Shown: positions 43,909 to 62,047 of the stretch, piece by piece
Numbering within the stretch: position 1 is the first letter of the stretch
Layout: each line of letters starts with the position of its first letter
NCBI RefSeq assembly: GCF_027622875.1
Contig: NZ_JAPZVP010000005.1
Coordinates: forward strand, 1 to 64,000
Direction of reading: 5' to 3'
Source of the DNA: Glycomyces luteolus
GTDB taxonomy: Bacteria > Actinomycetota > Actinomycetes > Mycobacteriales > Micromonosporaceae
DNA length: 64,000 nt
Notes under the pieces: generated by a model
What the model was told of the DNA's origin: nothing
Database searches by the model: none
What the model saw: the letters and a program-made list of their open reading frames with translations, nothing else
Made by a program: the position numbers and the translations under genes

Positions 43909-46416
43909 TTAGAGGCTCCAGACCTCGACTTCGCCGGTGGCGGTGCCGACTACGACGACCTGGTGTCCGTCGATCTCGGTCACCTCGGCGGCGGCGATCG
44001 CCTCGTCGCCGGTGTGCTCGGCGAAGCTCTCCCCCACTTGCTCGCCGGTCTCGAGCGAGAACAGGCTGAGTCCCTGGTCGCCGAACGCGAGGACATGGGC
44101 TTTGCCGTCGATCTCGACCACGCGCAAGCCGGTCACGGTCTGGTAGAGCTCCTGGGCCGGTTTACCGAACGGTTCCGCGGCGGCGAGGTCCCAGGCCTGG
44201 ATTGCGCCTTCGCCCGTGACGGTGACAGCGAGGCTCTTCCCCGCCGCCTGGCCCGCGGCGAGGGCCATGATGTCGTAGGAGAGCTGGTCGAAGGTCCCGC
44301 CGACGGGCTCGCCGCTGGCGAGATCGGTCAGTACGACGCGGTTCTCGTAGTGGGTGACGGCGCGAAGCGTGCCGCCCACCTCCATGAAGCGGAGTCCGTC
44401 GCCGTACGAGGTGGAGATGTCGGTGATCACGTTGCCGGTGAACAGTTGCTTGACATCGAAGTCGGTGGCGTACGCGGGAGTGCCGTCCCAGAGGCCGTAC
44501 CAGTAGATGGAGTCGTAGAGGGAATCGCGGTCGGCGACGGTTGTGGCCGGGTCGTCGAGGTACCAGGTGTCGTCGGTCGTGCCATCGCTGGAGAAGACGG
44601 CCACGCGGCCGCCGGCCTCCGTGACGACGCCGAGGCTCTGGATCGCTCCTTCGTGCCCGCGGTACTCGTCGATGAGCGACCCGTCCACGGGATTCCAGAT
44701 GCGGACGATCGCATCGTCGCCGCCGGTAAGGACGACGCTCGCACCGTCGAGCTGGGCGACCTCGACGTGCGTGATCGCGCCGACGTGCCCGGACGCCATC
44801 TGGGCGATCTGATCGCCTTGCACCGCATCGCCGAGCGCCACGAGGCCGTCCTCATCGCCCGTGGAGGCCGAGCCGTCGGTGTCGTCCGACTCGCCTTCGG
44901 AGCCGGCCGAGGTGCCCTCGTCGGCCTGCTGGCTCTCGCTCGCCGAGAGTTCATCGTGCTTGTCCTTCGGCAGGTACTGCAGCGCGGCCAGCGCGCCGAC
45001 CGCAAGGACGAGGACGGCGGCCGCCGAGGCGAGCACGGCGATGCCCTGCTTGGACTTGATCCACGGACCCTTCTGCGGCGCAATGGGACCGGTCGGGTAG
45101 CCGGGCGACGGCGCCGGGGGCATGGCCGGGGTCATGTGCGGCTGGGTCATCTGCTGCTGCGGGACGCCGGGCACGGCCTGCGGTGTCGGCTGGGAGGTCG
45201 TCGGCGGGGCCGAGGGGTGCGGGAGCCGCATCGTCTGGCCGGTAGGGGTGCTCACCGGGCTCGGCGCGGGCGCGGCGGCGACCGGGGTGGCGGTCTGGGG
45301 CGGCAGGGCCGGGCTGGGCACCGAGATGGGGGTGCTGACGGTGTGCTGGGCGAGGAGGCCGCCTTCGGAGACGGCGAGTTCGGGCTGTTCGATCGCGGAC
45401 GGGGCGATGCCGAGTTCGCGGTGGAGCAGCGTGGCGACGAGCGGCATCCGGCTGGCGGCGCCGACGAGGAAGAGCCCGGCGATCTGCTCCTTGGCGAGGC
45501 CCGATTCGCGGATGACGCCCTGGGTGACGCGGATGGTGCGCTCGACCAGGGGCGCGCAGACCTGTTCGACCTCTTCGCGGGTGAGGTGGGCGTCCACGTC
45601 GAGGAGGGGGATGGTCAGTTCGGTCGAGGCGCTGCGGGAGAGGCGTTCCTTGGCGCCGCGCACCTCGTCCATGAAGGCGGTGCGGTGGCGCAGGTCGGCG
45701 GGTTCGACGGGGCTGGTCAGGCGTGTCCAGCGCTCGTCGTCGGGCTGGACCTGCTTCGCGAGGTGCTCGGCGAGGGCCTGGTCGAAGTCGAGGCCGCCGA
45801 GGTCGTCCGCGCCGTCGACGGCGAGGACGTCGAAGCCGGTGGTGGCGCGGCGCAGGACGGTGGCGTCGAAGGTGCCGCCGCCGAGGTCGTAGACGACGAC
45901 GCCGCTGCCGGGCGGCACGTTCGCGCCGATGGTCCCGACGAAGTAGCTCGCGGCGGCGACGGGTTCGGCCACGAGGTCCACTGTGCCGAGCCCGGCGGCG
46001 GTGGCGGCGTCGGCGACGACGTGGCGGCGGGTGGGGCCCCACGCGGCCGGGACGGTGACGGTGACCGGGCCGAGGGTGCCGAGGGTCTGCTCGCATTCGC
46101 GGGCGACCCGGGAGAGGACCGCGGCGATGACGCTGGTGACGGGGATTTCGGTCTCGCCGAGGAGGATCTGGGCGTCGTCGATGCGCCGCTTGGGGTTCGG
46201 TTCGTACCGGTCGGGTTTGCGGCGTCCGGAGTGGACGGCGTCGGCGCCGACGACCGGTCCTCCCTCGTCGTTCATGAACACCGCGGAGGGGAGTTGCGGG
46301 GAGCCGTCGAAGAGCTGCTGGTGGACGCGGCCGTCGGCGCGGCGGATGGTGGCGACGGTGTGCGAGGTGCCGAAGTCGACGCTGATCGAGGCGGGTCGGG
46401 GGCTGGAGAAGGACAT
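43909..46416 (-). CDS. Membrane-anchored Hsp70-like protein with beta-propeller ectodomain
   Basis: An 835-aa protein in three parts. Residues 1 to about 360 form an Hsp70/actin-fold ATPase (ISVDFGTSHTVATIRRADG, YEPNPKRRIDDAQILLGE, VVVYDLGGGTFDATVL, FLVGAASRMPLVATLLH). A Pro/Thr/Gln-rich cytoplasmic linker leads to a TM helix (GIAVLASAAAVLVLAVGALA). The outer part has an acidic Ser segment and WD40/quinoprotein-like blades (VVLTGGDDAIVRIWNPVDG, HEGAIQSLGV, GEGAIQAWDLAA). It lacks the canonical Hsp70 substrate-binding domain. It may couple cytoplasmic ATP state to an external ligand; role unknown. ATG 46416 is leaderless. Confidence 0.87.
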   Translation of the reverse strand: MSFSSPRPASISVDFGTSHTVATIRRADGRVHQQLFDGSPQLPSAVFMNDEGGPVVGADAVHSGRRKPDRYEPNPKRRIDDAQILLGETEIPVTSVIAAVLSRVARECEQTLGTLGPVTVTVPAAWGPTRRHVVADAATAAGLGTVDLVAEPVAAASYFVGTIGANVPPGSGVVVYDLGGGTFDATVLRRATTGFDVLAVDGADDLGGLDFDQALAEHLAKQVQPDDERWTRLTSPVEPADLRHRTAFMDEVRGAKERLSRSASTELTIPLLDVDAHLTREEVEQVCAPLVERTIRVTQGVIRESGLAKEQIAGLFLVGAASRMPLVATLLHRELGIAPSAIEQPELAVSEGGLLAQHTVSTPISVPSPALPPQTATPVAAAPAPSPVSTPTGQTMRLPHPSAPPTTSQPTPQAVPGVPQQQMTQPHMTPAMPPAPSPGYPTGPIAPQKGPWIKSKQGIAVLASAAAVLVLAVGALAALQYLPKDKHDELSASESQQADEGTSAGSEGESDDTDGSASTGDEDGLVALGDAVQGDQIAQMASGHVGAITHVEVAQLDGASVVLTGGDDAIVRIWNPVDGSLIDEYRGHEGAIQSLGVVTEAGGRVAVFSSDGTTDDTWYLDDPATTVADRDSLYDSIYWYGLWDGTPAYATDFDVKQLFTGNVITDISTSYGDGLRFMEVGGTLRAVTHYENRVVLTDLASGEPVGGTFDQLSYDIMALAAGQAAGKSLAVTVTGEGAIQAWDLAAAEPFGKPAQELYQTVTGLRVVEIDGKAHVLAFGDQGLSLFSLETGEQVGESFAEHTGDEAIAAAEVTEIDGHQVVVVGTATGEVEVWSL

Positions 46417-46422
46417 GCCGTA

Positions 46423-46428
46423 ACTGTA
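46423..46428 (-). promoter_or_regulatory. -10 box for leaderless Hsp70-like gene
   Basis: On the minus strand TACAGT is followed by 6 nt and the ATG at 46416. Divergent from the histidine kinase start at 46515. Confidence 0.5.
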
Positions 46429-46514
46429 GTGACCGGGGGCCACCGGCCGATGTGTAGGGAACTCCCATCCCACTTGGGCCCGTGTGCTTTCGAGGCTCCT
46501 GGGAGAATGCCCGG

Positions 46515-47654
46515 GTGGGTTTGCAGACGCAGTTGCGGCGGGCGGTCGCGGTGTTCCGGTTCGTCGCCCTGGGCTATCCGGTGCTGCTGGGCGCCTTGGC
46601 GTTCGAGGATCTGCTGCACCCGGTGGCGGCGGCGCTGCTGGTGGTCGTGCTTGTGGCGTGGACGGCGGCGGTCAGCCACCGGTACACCCGCAAGGGGTAC
46701 GAGGACCTCGTGGTCTACGCGGATCTGGCGGTGACGGCCGCGGCCGTCGCGGTGTCGGCGTGGGCGCTGGCGGTGGACGGGCGGGCGGTGCCGATCTCGT
46801 TGGGGCCGTGGCTTGCCGGGGTGGTGCTGGCGTGGGGCGCGGCGTGGGGGCGGCGCAGCGGGGCCGTGGCGGGCGGGGTGATCGCATTGTTCGGCATGGT
46901 GTTCCGGGGCGGCGTCAGCGAGAACACGGTGAACGAGGCGGCGCTGCTGGTGCTCACGGGATTCACGGTCGGGCACCTGGTGCGGCTCGGGGTCGAAGCC
47001 GAGGAGCGGACGCGGCGCGCGACCGAGCGGACCGCCGCGGCGAAGGAGCGCGAGCGGCTGGCGCGGGACATCCACGATTCGGTGCTGCAGGTGCTGGCGC
47101 TGGTGCAGCGGCGCGGCAACGAGATCGGTGGCGAGGCGGCCGAGCTGGGGCGGCTCGCCGGACGGCAGGAGGAGGCGCTGCGGGCGCTGATCTCCTCTGA
47201 GGCGTACCAGCATCCGCTGGACGGGCGGCGGGATCTGCGGGAGCTCGTGGGGCGGCACGCGGGCGGTTCGGTGACCGTGGCGGCCCCGGCGACGCCGGTG
47301 CGGCTGCCGGCGGCGACGGCGCGGGAGGTCGCGGCGGCCGTGGCGAGCGCGGTCGACAATGTGCGGGAGCACTGCCCGGAGGGGACGCGGGTGTGGCTGC
47401 TGGTGGAGGACGACGGCGGGGCGGTCACGGTGAGCGTGCGCGACGACGGGCCGGGCATCGCACCGGGCCGCTTGGCCGAGGCCGCCGCCGAGGGCCGTCT
47501 CGGTGTGGCCCAGTCGATCGAGGGGCGCGTGCGCGAGCTCGGAGGGACCGTGACCGTGGTGTCGGGCCCCGGACTGGGGACGGAGGTCGAGATGCGGGTG
47601 CCGCGTCCGAGAACGGAAGGGGAGGCCGATGGCGACGCTCATCGTAGTCGATGA
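46515..47654 (+). CDS. Sensor histidine kinase, NarX/DesK-like
   Basis: A 379-aa membrane kinase with about five N-terminal helices (to about residue 150), a dimerisation/phospho-acceptor helix containing ERERLARDIHDSVLQVLALV (His in DIHD, HisKA_3 type) and a HATPase domain (ASAVDNVREHCPE, VRDDGPGIAPGRL, GPGLGTEVEM). GTG 46515 is chosen as the first start of the LQTQLRRAVAVF segment; a GAGAAT hexamer ends 6 nt before it, so it may be leaderless. The last 26 nt overlap the regulator gene. The signal is unknown. Divergent from the Hsp70-like gene. Confidence 0.87.
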   Translation: MGLQTQLRRAVAVFRFVALGYPVLLGALAFEDLLHPVAAALLVVVLVAWTAAVSHRYTRKGYEDLVVYADLAVTAAAVAVSAWALAVDGRAVPISLGPWLAGVVLAWGAAWGRRSGAVAGGVIALFGMVFRGGVSENTVNEAALLVLTGFTVGHLVRLGVEAEERTRRATERTAAAKERERLARDIHDSVLQVLALVQRRGNEIGGEAAELGRLAGRQEEALRALISSEAYQHPLDGRRDLRELVGRHAGGSVTVAAPATPVRLPAATAREVAAAVASAVDNVREHCPEGTRVWLLVEDDGGAVTVSVRDDGPGIAPGRLAEAAAEGRLGVAQSIEGRVRELGGTVTVVSGPGLGTEVEMRVPRPRTEGEADGDAHRSR

Positions 47655-48264
47655 CCATCCGATTTGGAGGGAGGCGATCGCCCGCGACCTGACCGGGGCA
47701 GGGCATCTCGTGCTCGGGGTGTTCGGCGAGGGGAAGGCGGCGCTGACCGCGATCCGGGAGCTGCGGCCCGACGTGGCGATCCTGGACCTCCAGCTGCCGG
47801 ACCTCTCCGGTGTGGCGGTGCTGCAAAGGCTCGGGGAGGACTGCCCGACGGCGGCGCTCATCCTCTCGGCGAGCGGAGAATCGTCCAATGTGCTCGAAGC
47901 CATCAAGGCGGGGGCGAGGGGCTATCTCGTCAAGTCCGCGTCGGCGGCCGAACTCGCGGACGCGGTCGAGCGGGTCGCGGCCGGGGACGCGGTGTTCACA
48001 CCCGGCCTGGCCGGGCTGGTGCTCGGCGAGTTCCGGCGGCTCGCGAACGCGGGCGAAGCCGAGCGGCCGAAGCTCTCCGAGCGCGAGACCGAGGTGCTGC
48101 GGTTCGTCGCGAAGGGCCTGAACTACCGCGAGATCGCCGAACGGCTGGTCCTGTCGCAGCGGACCATCCAGAACCACGTGCAGCACATCCTCACCAAGCT
48201 GCAGCTGCACAACCGGGCGCAGCTCGTGCGATACGCGATCGAGCAGGGCATAGACGGCGACTGA
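47629..48264 (+). CDS. NarL/FixJ-family response regulator
   Basis: A 211-aa regulator, partner of the preceding kinase. Receiver domain: acidic pair in IVVDDHPIW, phospho-Asp in VAILDLQLPDLSG, Ser in ILSASGE, Lys in YLVKSAS. The C-terminal LuxR HTH (LSERETEVLRFVAKGLNYRE, TIQNHVQHILTKLQLHN) binds DNA. The 26-nt overlap with the kinase gene indicates tight coupling. The target genes cannot be read from the sequence; the divergent Hsp70-like gene is a candidate. Confidence 0.92.
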   Translation: MATLIVVDDHPIWREAIARDLTGAGHLVLGVFGEGKAALTAIRELRPDVAILDLQLPDLSGVAVLQRLGEDCPTAALILSASGESSNVLEAIKAGARGYLVKSASAAELADAVERVAAGDAVFTPGLAGLVLGEFRRLANAGEAERPKLSERETEVLRFVAKGLNYREIAERLVLSQRTIQNHVQHILTKLQLHNRAQLVRYAIEQGIDGD

Positions 48265-48375
48265 GCGCCGACCCGGCAATTGCACTGGAGCGGCGGTGCG
48301 CTGAGTACTTTCACCCTCGCTTTTTGAGTAGAAGCGCCGATGGCGCTCGCGGCACCGGTCCTGTCCAATGGAGGC

Positions 48376-50226
48376 ATGAACGCCTACATCACCGCCGCCG
48401 GCGCCTACCTCCCCGGTCCCCCGGTCGGCAACGACGAGATCGCGGCGCGCCTCGGCGGGGTCGACGAGCGCGGCGACCGGCTGCGCCGCCGCATCCTGGC
48501 CGCCAACGGGATCGCCAAGCGCCACTACGCCTTGGACGCGCAGGGGCGCACGACCGAGCTGAACGAGGAGCTGGCCGCGAACGCCCTCCACGCCGCCCTC
48601 GACGAGCGCGGACTGGGCGCCGCCGACCTTGACATGCTCGCCACCGCGACCACCCAAGGGGACCTGCTGGTGCCCGGTTTCGCGTCAATGGTGCACGGGC
48701 GCTTGGGAGGCGGGCCGATGCAGGTGCTCTCGGCCGCCGGAGTCTGCTCCACCAGCCTCGCCGCGCTCGACGCGGCCGTGGCGAAGGTCCGCTTGGGCGA
48801 CCGGCGGCGCGCGGCCGTCGTCGGCAGCGAGCTGTCGAGCCGGTGGCTGCGCAGCTCGAGGTTCCACGGGGGCGGCGGGGACGGCGACGCGCACTTCCTG
48901 CGATGGATGCTCTCCGACGGCGCCGGGGCCGTGCTGGTCGAAGCGCAGCCGCGCCCCGACCGCCCCTCGCTGCGCGTCGACTGGGTCCGCACCGTCTCAC
49001 TCGCCCACGCGCACCCGGTGTGCATGCGGGCCGGCATGGGAGAAGGCTCCTCCCCCGTCGCGGGACGCACCTGGCAGGACATGGGCAGCGCCGCCGCGGC
49101 CGAGCAGGCCGGGATGATGCTGCTGCGCCAGGACACGAGCGCGCTCGGGGCGCTCGCGGAGGCCGGGCTGCGCGAATTCCAGGCGCTCACCCGCGAAGGC
49201 CTCATCGACCTCGGCAAGCTCGACCACGTGCTGTGCCACTATTCGACGAACGCCTTCCGCGACATCGTCTTCGACCAACTGGCCTCGGCCGGGGCGCAGA
49301 TCGACACCGACCGGTGGTTCTCCAACCTCGAGACGCGGGGCAACACCGGCGCGGCCTCGATCTTCATCGCGCTGGAGGAATGCTGGCGGACCGGGCGGTT
49401 CGAGCCCGGCCAGACGGTGCTGCTGGCCGTCCCCGAATCGGGCCGGTTCTCGTTCGGGTTCGCCCATCTGACCTGCGTGGACGCTGAAACGGAGGCGCCT
49501 GCGGCAGTTCCCGTCGCGAAGCCCGTCGTGCAGGCTGCGACGCCGGTGGTGACTCCCGTTGCGCCGCAATCGGGGAGCATCCACGACCGCCTGGAAGCCG
49601 TATGGCAGGAGTTCGAACAGCGGCTCGACCAGGTGCCCGTCATGCACCGCCTCAACGAAGGCACCGCCAGCATGGAGGACTACCGGCGGCTGCTGTTCAA
49701 CCTGCGCCAGCAGGTGGCCGACGGCGCCCGCTGGATCTCCCGGGCCGCCTCCAACTTCTCCGTCGAGCTGTTCGACCTGCGCAGCGCCGCCATCGGCCAC
49801 GCCGCCGAAGAACACCGCGACTTCATGATGATCGAACGCGACTACGCCGCCTGCGGTGGATCCATAGAGGACATCCGCTCGGGCGAGAAGAACATCGGCT
49901 CGGAGGCGCTGTCGGCGTTTATGTTCCATACCTCGAGCCAGCCCGACCCCATCGGCCTGCTCGGCGCGATGTTCATCATCGAAGGGCTCGGCACCGGCAA
50001 GGCCTCCGGCTGGGCCGCCCGGTTCAAGGAGACCCTCGGACTCCGCGACGACCAGGTGAGCTTCCTCGCCTACCACGGTGAAGCCGACGACGACCACTTC
50101 GCGAAACTCCAGGCCATCCTCGCCTCACCCCGCATCGACGCCGCGGCCGCCGATGCCATCGTCAAGACCGCCAAGGTCGTCGCCCGCCTCTACGCCCTCC
50201 AACTGGAAGAACTCGACCGTGTTTAA
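48376..50226 (+). CDS. KAS III-like ketosynthase fused to haem-oxygenase-like diiron oxidase domain
   Basis: A 616-aa two-domain enzyme. Residues 1 to about 375 are a thiolase-fold 3-oxoacyl-ACP synthase III/OleA-like domain with the complete Cys-His-Asn set: SAAGVCSTSLAAL (Cys near 124), HVLCHYSTNAF and LETRGNTGAASIF. A Pro/Val linker leads to a C-terminal domain of about 200 residues of the iron-containing, haem-oxygenase-like type (UndA/SznF class). It has ligand-like Glu/His in HAAEEHRDFMMIE, Glu in MFIIEGLGTG and His/Asp/His in YHGEADDDHFAKL. It could make and then oxidise a beta-keto or fatty acyl product. Start 48376 is chosen by domain fit; ATG 48340 is also open. It overlaps the next gene by 8 nt. 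Confidence 0.8.
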   Translation: MNAYITAAGAYLPGPPVGNDEIAARLGGVDERGDRLRRRILAANGIAKRHYALDAQGRTTELNEELAANALHAALDERGLGAADLDMLATATTQGDLLVPGFASMVHGRLGGGPMQVLSAAGVCSTSLAALDAAVAKVRLGDRRRAAVVGSELSSRWLRSSRFHGGGGDGDAHFLRWMLSDGAGAVLVEAQPRPDRPSLRVDWVRTVSLAHAHPVCMRAGMGEGSSPVAGRTWQDMGSAAAAEQAGMMLLRQDTSALGALAEAGLREFQALTREGLIDLGKLDHVLCHYSTNAFRDIVFDQLASAGAQIDTDRWFSNLETRGNTGAASIFIALEECWRTGRFEPGQTVLLAVPESGRFSFGFAHLTCVDAETEAPAAVPVAKPVVQAATPVVTPVAPQSGSIHDRLEAVWQEFEQRLDQVPVMHRLNEGTASMEDYRRLLFNLRQQVADGARWISRAASNFSVELFDLRSAAIGHAAEEHRDFMMIERDYAACGGSIEDIRSGEKNIGSEALSAFMFHTSSQPDPIGLLGAMFIIEGLGTGKASGWAARFKETLGLRDDQVSFLAYHGEADDDHFAKLQAILASPRIDAAAADAIVKTAKVVARLYALQLEELDRV

Positions 50227-51070
50227 AGAGGCACAGCCAAAACGAGCACAGGCCGGCGGGCCGCTCGCCGACCCTCCACTGTGGGACGCAATGTGCGCCG
50301 ACCCCGCCATGCCCCTCGAACCCGGCGTCGCTCGCATGGTCACCGACGACCAGCAGCGGTGGACCCGCACCTGGATCTACCCCGTCCTGCGGCCCGTCTC
50401 GCGGGTGCTCGCGCTCGTCATCGTCGCCCTCAAACGCCTCACACCGGTGCGCTGGACCGCGCACCGGCTTATGGACCGGCTCTGCCTGTGGTTCCTGCGC
50501 CGCTTCGTCTCCCCACTCGCGGTCGAACTCCTCATCCGCCACTTCGTGATCGAGACGAACCTCCTCAACTTCATCGTCCGCAACACCGACTCCGGGATCG
50601 AACCGGTCGCGCTCCGGCCCTTGAACCTCGCCGGACTCGGCGACCGCGCCGTCATCGAGCACGACATCAACGTCTACGAAGTGCTCATCGCACTCGACGG
50701 GAACCGGATCGGGCCACCGCGGACGCTGGACTTCAGCGGCCTCGACATGCCGGCGCTCGACCCCGAGCGGTACCGGTTCCGCCTGATGCGCCTCGACATC
50801 CAGACCGCCCTGTGCCTCATGAACCTGCCGTTCGCCGCCTGCCTCACCCCCGACGAGTACCGGCGGGCCGTGCACTCCATGCGCTTCGACGACTCGATCC
50901 TCGCCATCCTGGCCGACCTGACCGGCGACCCGACGTTCCTGCGCTGGCAGAACGGCGACCTCTCCATCCGCGCCGACTCCAACACCGACGTCCCGCACGC
51001 CGTCTACCGGCACGCCGTCGTCTGCGAATACGCCCATGCCCATCTGGTCAGACTCGCCGCGAAGCAGTGA
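50219..51070 (+). CDS. Unrecognised protein coupled to the KAS III-oxidase fusion
   Basis: A 283-aa protein whose GTG start overlaps the preceding stop by 8 nt (GTGTTTAA), so the pair is translationally coupled. Hydrophobic stretches (RVLALVIVALKRLTPVRW and LAVELLIRHFVIETNLLNFI) suggest membrane association. The conserved-looking polar motifs are VIEHDINVYEVLIAL and a C-terminal region with several His and Arg (PHAVYRHAVVCEYAHAHLVR). No P-loop, Rossmann or known catalytic motif is evident. From context it probably acts on, delivers or receives the product of the fusion enzyme. The family is unknown to me. Confidence 0.75.
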   Translation: MFKEAQPKRAQAGGPLADPPLWDAMCADPAMPLEPGVARMVTDDQQRWTRTWIYPVLRPVSRVLALVIVALKRLTPVRWTAHRLMDRLCLWFLRRFVSPLAVELLIRHFVIETNLLNFIVRNTDSGIEPVALRPLNLAGLGDRAVIEHDINVYEVLIALDGNRIGPPRTLDFSGLDMPALDPERYRFRLMRLDIQTALCLMNLPFAACLTPDEYRRAVHSMRFDDSILAILADLTGDPTFLRWQNGDLSIRADSNTDVPHAVYRHAVVCEYAHAHLVRLAAKQ

Positions 51071-51115
51071 GCGCCGTGCCGATCTGTCCAGTTCCTGACA
51101 GATCCATCCCTTTCG

Positions 51116-51136
51116 CGTCAAGAACCCGTCAAGAAC
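51116..51136 (+). promoter_or_regulatory. 11-nt-phased direct repeat upstream of a small membrane protein gene
   Basis: CGTCAAGAAC occurs at 51116-51125 and 51127-51136, one helical turn apart (on the other strand GTTCTTGACG units). A TTGACG (51138-51143) follows and could be a -35. It is reminiscent of OmpR-family (PhoP/RegX3) direct repeats; the assignment is tentative. Confidence 0.4.
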
Positions 51137-51199
51137 GTTGACGCCGCCGTCCGCCAGTGGTGCGCTTGAGATCTCAACGGTTTCAACCGGAGGTGGAAG

Positions 51200-51667
51200 A
51201 TGGAGCGCACGCCCTCGACCCTGTACTCCCGCATCGGCGGCCTGGCCGCACTCGGCGGCTCGGTCCTCACGGTCGGCTCGATGTTCATGCCCTGGGTCGA
51301 CACCGCGGGAGGCGGTTCCCTCGACTACTGGCACCTCTCCGGCGTCGCAGGCGTCCAGCCCGACACCCGGACCTACGCCATGTCCCTCGGGCTCATGCTG
51401 CTGCTCCTCGTGTGGTGCGCCCTGTACTTCACGCTGCACACGCACGAGACCCGCACCGCCTGGTCCTTCGGCGGCCTCGCGGGCGCCATGATCCTGTACG
51501 GCGGCGACCTCCGCATCAGCGAAGACCTCCCGGCCGGGTCCCTCGCCGCGGGCGAAGTCGCGGCCGCCCTCGGCCTGCTCCTGCTCACCGCAGGTTCCGT
51601 CATGGCGTTGGCCGCCAACATCCCCGAGCCCGCAGCTCAGCGGCGGACCGGTAAGGCCTCCCTCTGA
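51200..51667 (+). CDS. Hypothetical 4-TM membrane protein
   Basis: A 155-aa protein with four hydrophobic helices (about residues 13-31, 60-79, 88-101 and 119-139) and a short loop with FMPWVDTAGGGS between helices 1 and 2. GGAGGTGG precedes the ATG by 3-4 nt, an optimal site. Family not recognised; no charged or catalytic motif within the membrane segments. Confidence 0.7.
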   Translation: MERTPSTLYSRIGGLAALGGSVLTVGSMFMPWVDTAGGGSLDYWHLSGVAGVQPDTRTYAMSLGLMLLLLVWCALYFTLHTHETRTAWSFGGLAGAMILYGGDLRISEDLPAGSLAAGEVAAALGLLLLTAGSVMALAANIPEPAAQRRTGKASL

Positions 51668-51715
51668 GGAGGCTTCGCACCCGATCGGCGTCCGCCGCTG
51701 CGGGACGGGCGCCGA

Positions 51716-52333
51716 TCAAGCGCGACGCATGCGGGCCTTGAGCCATCTGCGGCCGAACAGGACGGCCGCCGCCGCGACCACTGCCGCGCCGACGGCGACA
51801 GCGACCCACCGCCAGGGGCTCACAGGAGCCTCGCGGTCGAGCAGTGCCGCCTGGTCGCTGACGCAGCCGAGTATCTCCCCGCCTCCGGCGGTCGCCGCGC
51901 ACACGGTCGTGGTGAAGCCCGTGCCCTCGGCCGGCGCGGCCGACAGGTCGGGCTGCTCGACGACCACGAGCTGCCCCTGCTCGATCTGGTCGCCGCTGCC
52001 CACCCGGACGGTGTCCTCGATCTCGACGCGCTCACCGGGTTCCAGCGAGAGGACCCAGTCGACCCCGCCGCCGCCGCGCACTCCGACCGGCTCGGAGCCG
52101 CTCAAGGTGAATCCGGCGGGCAGCAGATGTGAGACCTTCAGATCCTCGTAGGCCTCGTCGCCGGTGTTCTCGACGGTGATGGCGTAAGCGACGGTGTCGC
52201 CCTCGCGGATCTCGGCTTGAGGGTCGCCGCCGCGCAGGACGGTGATCGCGATCGGACCGTCCTCCGCGTGCGCCGGGGCGCCGCCCAAGACCGCGGCCGC
52301 GAGTCCCACTGCCGCAATGTACCTGTACCGCAT
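51716..52333 (-). CDS. Anchored protein with one DUF11-like domain
   Basis: A 205-aa protein: signal peptide (YIAAVGLAAAVLGGAPAHAE), a conserved-repeat beta-sandwich (REGDTVAYAITVENTGDEAY, SHLLPAGFTLSG, LEPGERVEIEDTV), then one Cys-pair region and a C-terminal TM helix with a basic tail (RRWLKARMRRA). There is no LPxTG. GGGAG precedes the ATG at 52333. It lies 92 nt downstream of the giant DUF11 protein on the same strand and shares its repeat type, so the two probably act together at the surface. Confidence 0.75.
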   Translation of the reverse strand: MRYRYIAAVGLAAAVLGGAPAHAEDGPIAITVLRGGDPQAEIREGDTVAYAITVENTGDEAYEDLKVSHLLPAGFTLSGSEPVGVRGGGGVDWVLSLEPGERVEIEDTVRVGSGDQIEQGQLVVVEQPDLSAAPAEGTGFTTTVCAATAGGGEILGCVSDQAALLDREAPVSPWRWVAVAVGAAVVAAAAVLFGRRWLKARMRRA

Positions 52334-52425
52334 GGTGTTCTCCCGCATCCCTCGTGCACTGTTCCGAGTCCGTTGTAGCCCACCTGCCGCCCCCGAGCCG
52401 GACGACACGGCCGTGTACACGGGAC

Positions 52426-61941
<9,516 letters not shown>

Positions 61942-62047
61942 ATCGTCCTGTTACGTACAGTGACGAAAGGTTAGCAAGGGGTCGGGCCGCGGCAGTCGTG
62001 TTTGGACAGGATGGCGCCGGAACCGGAGCGTTCAGGCCGAGCCGGTG

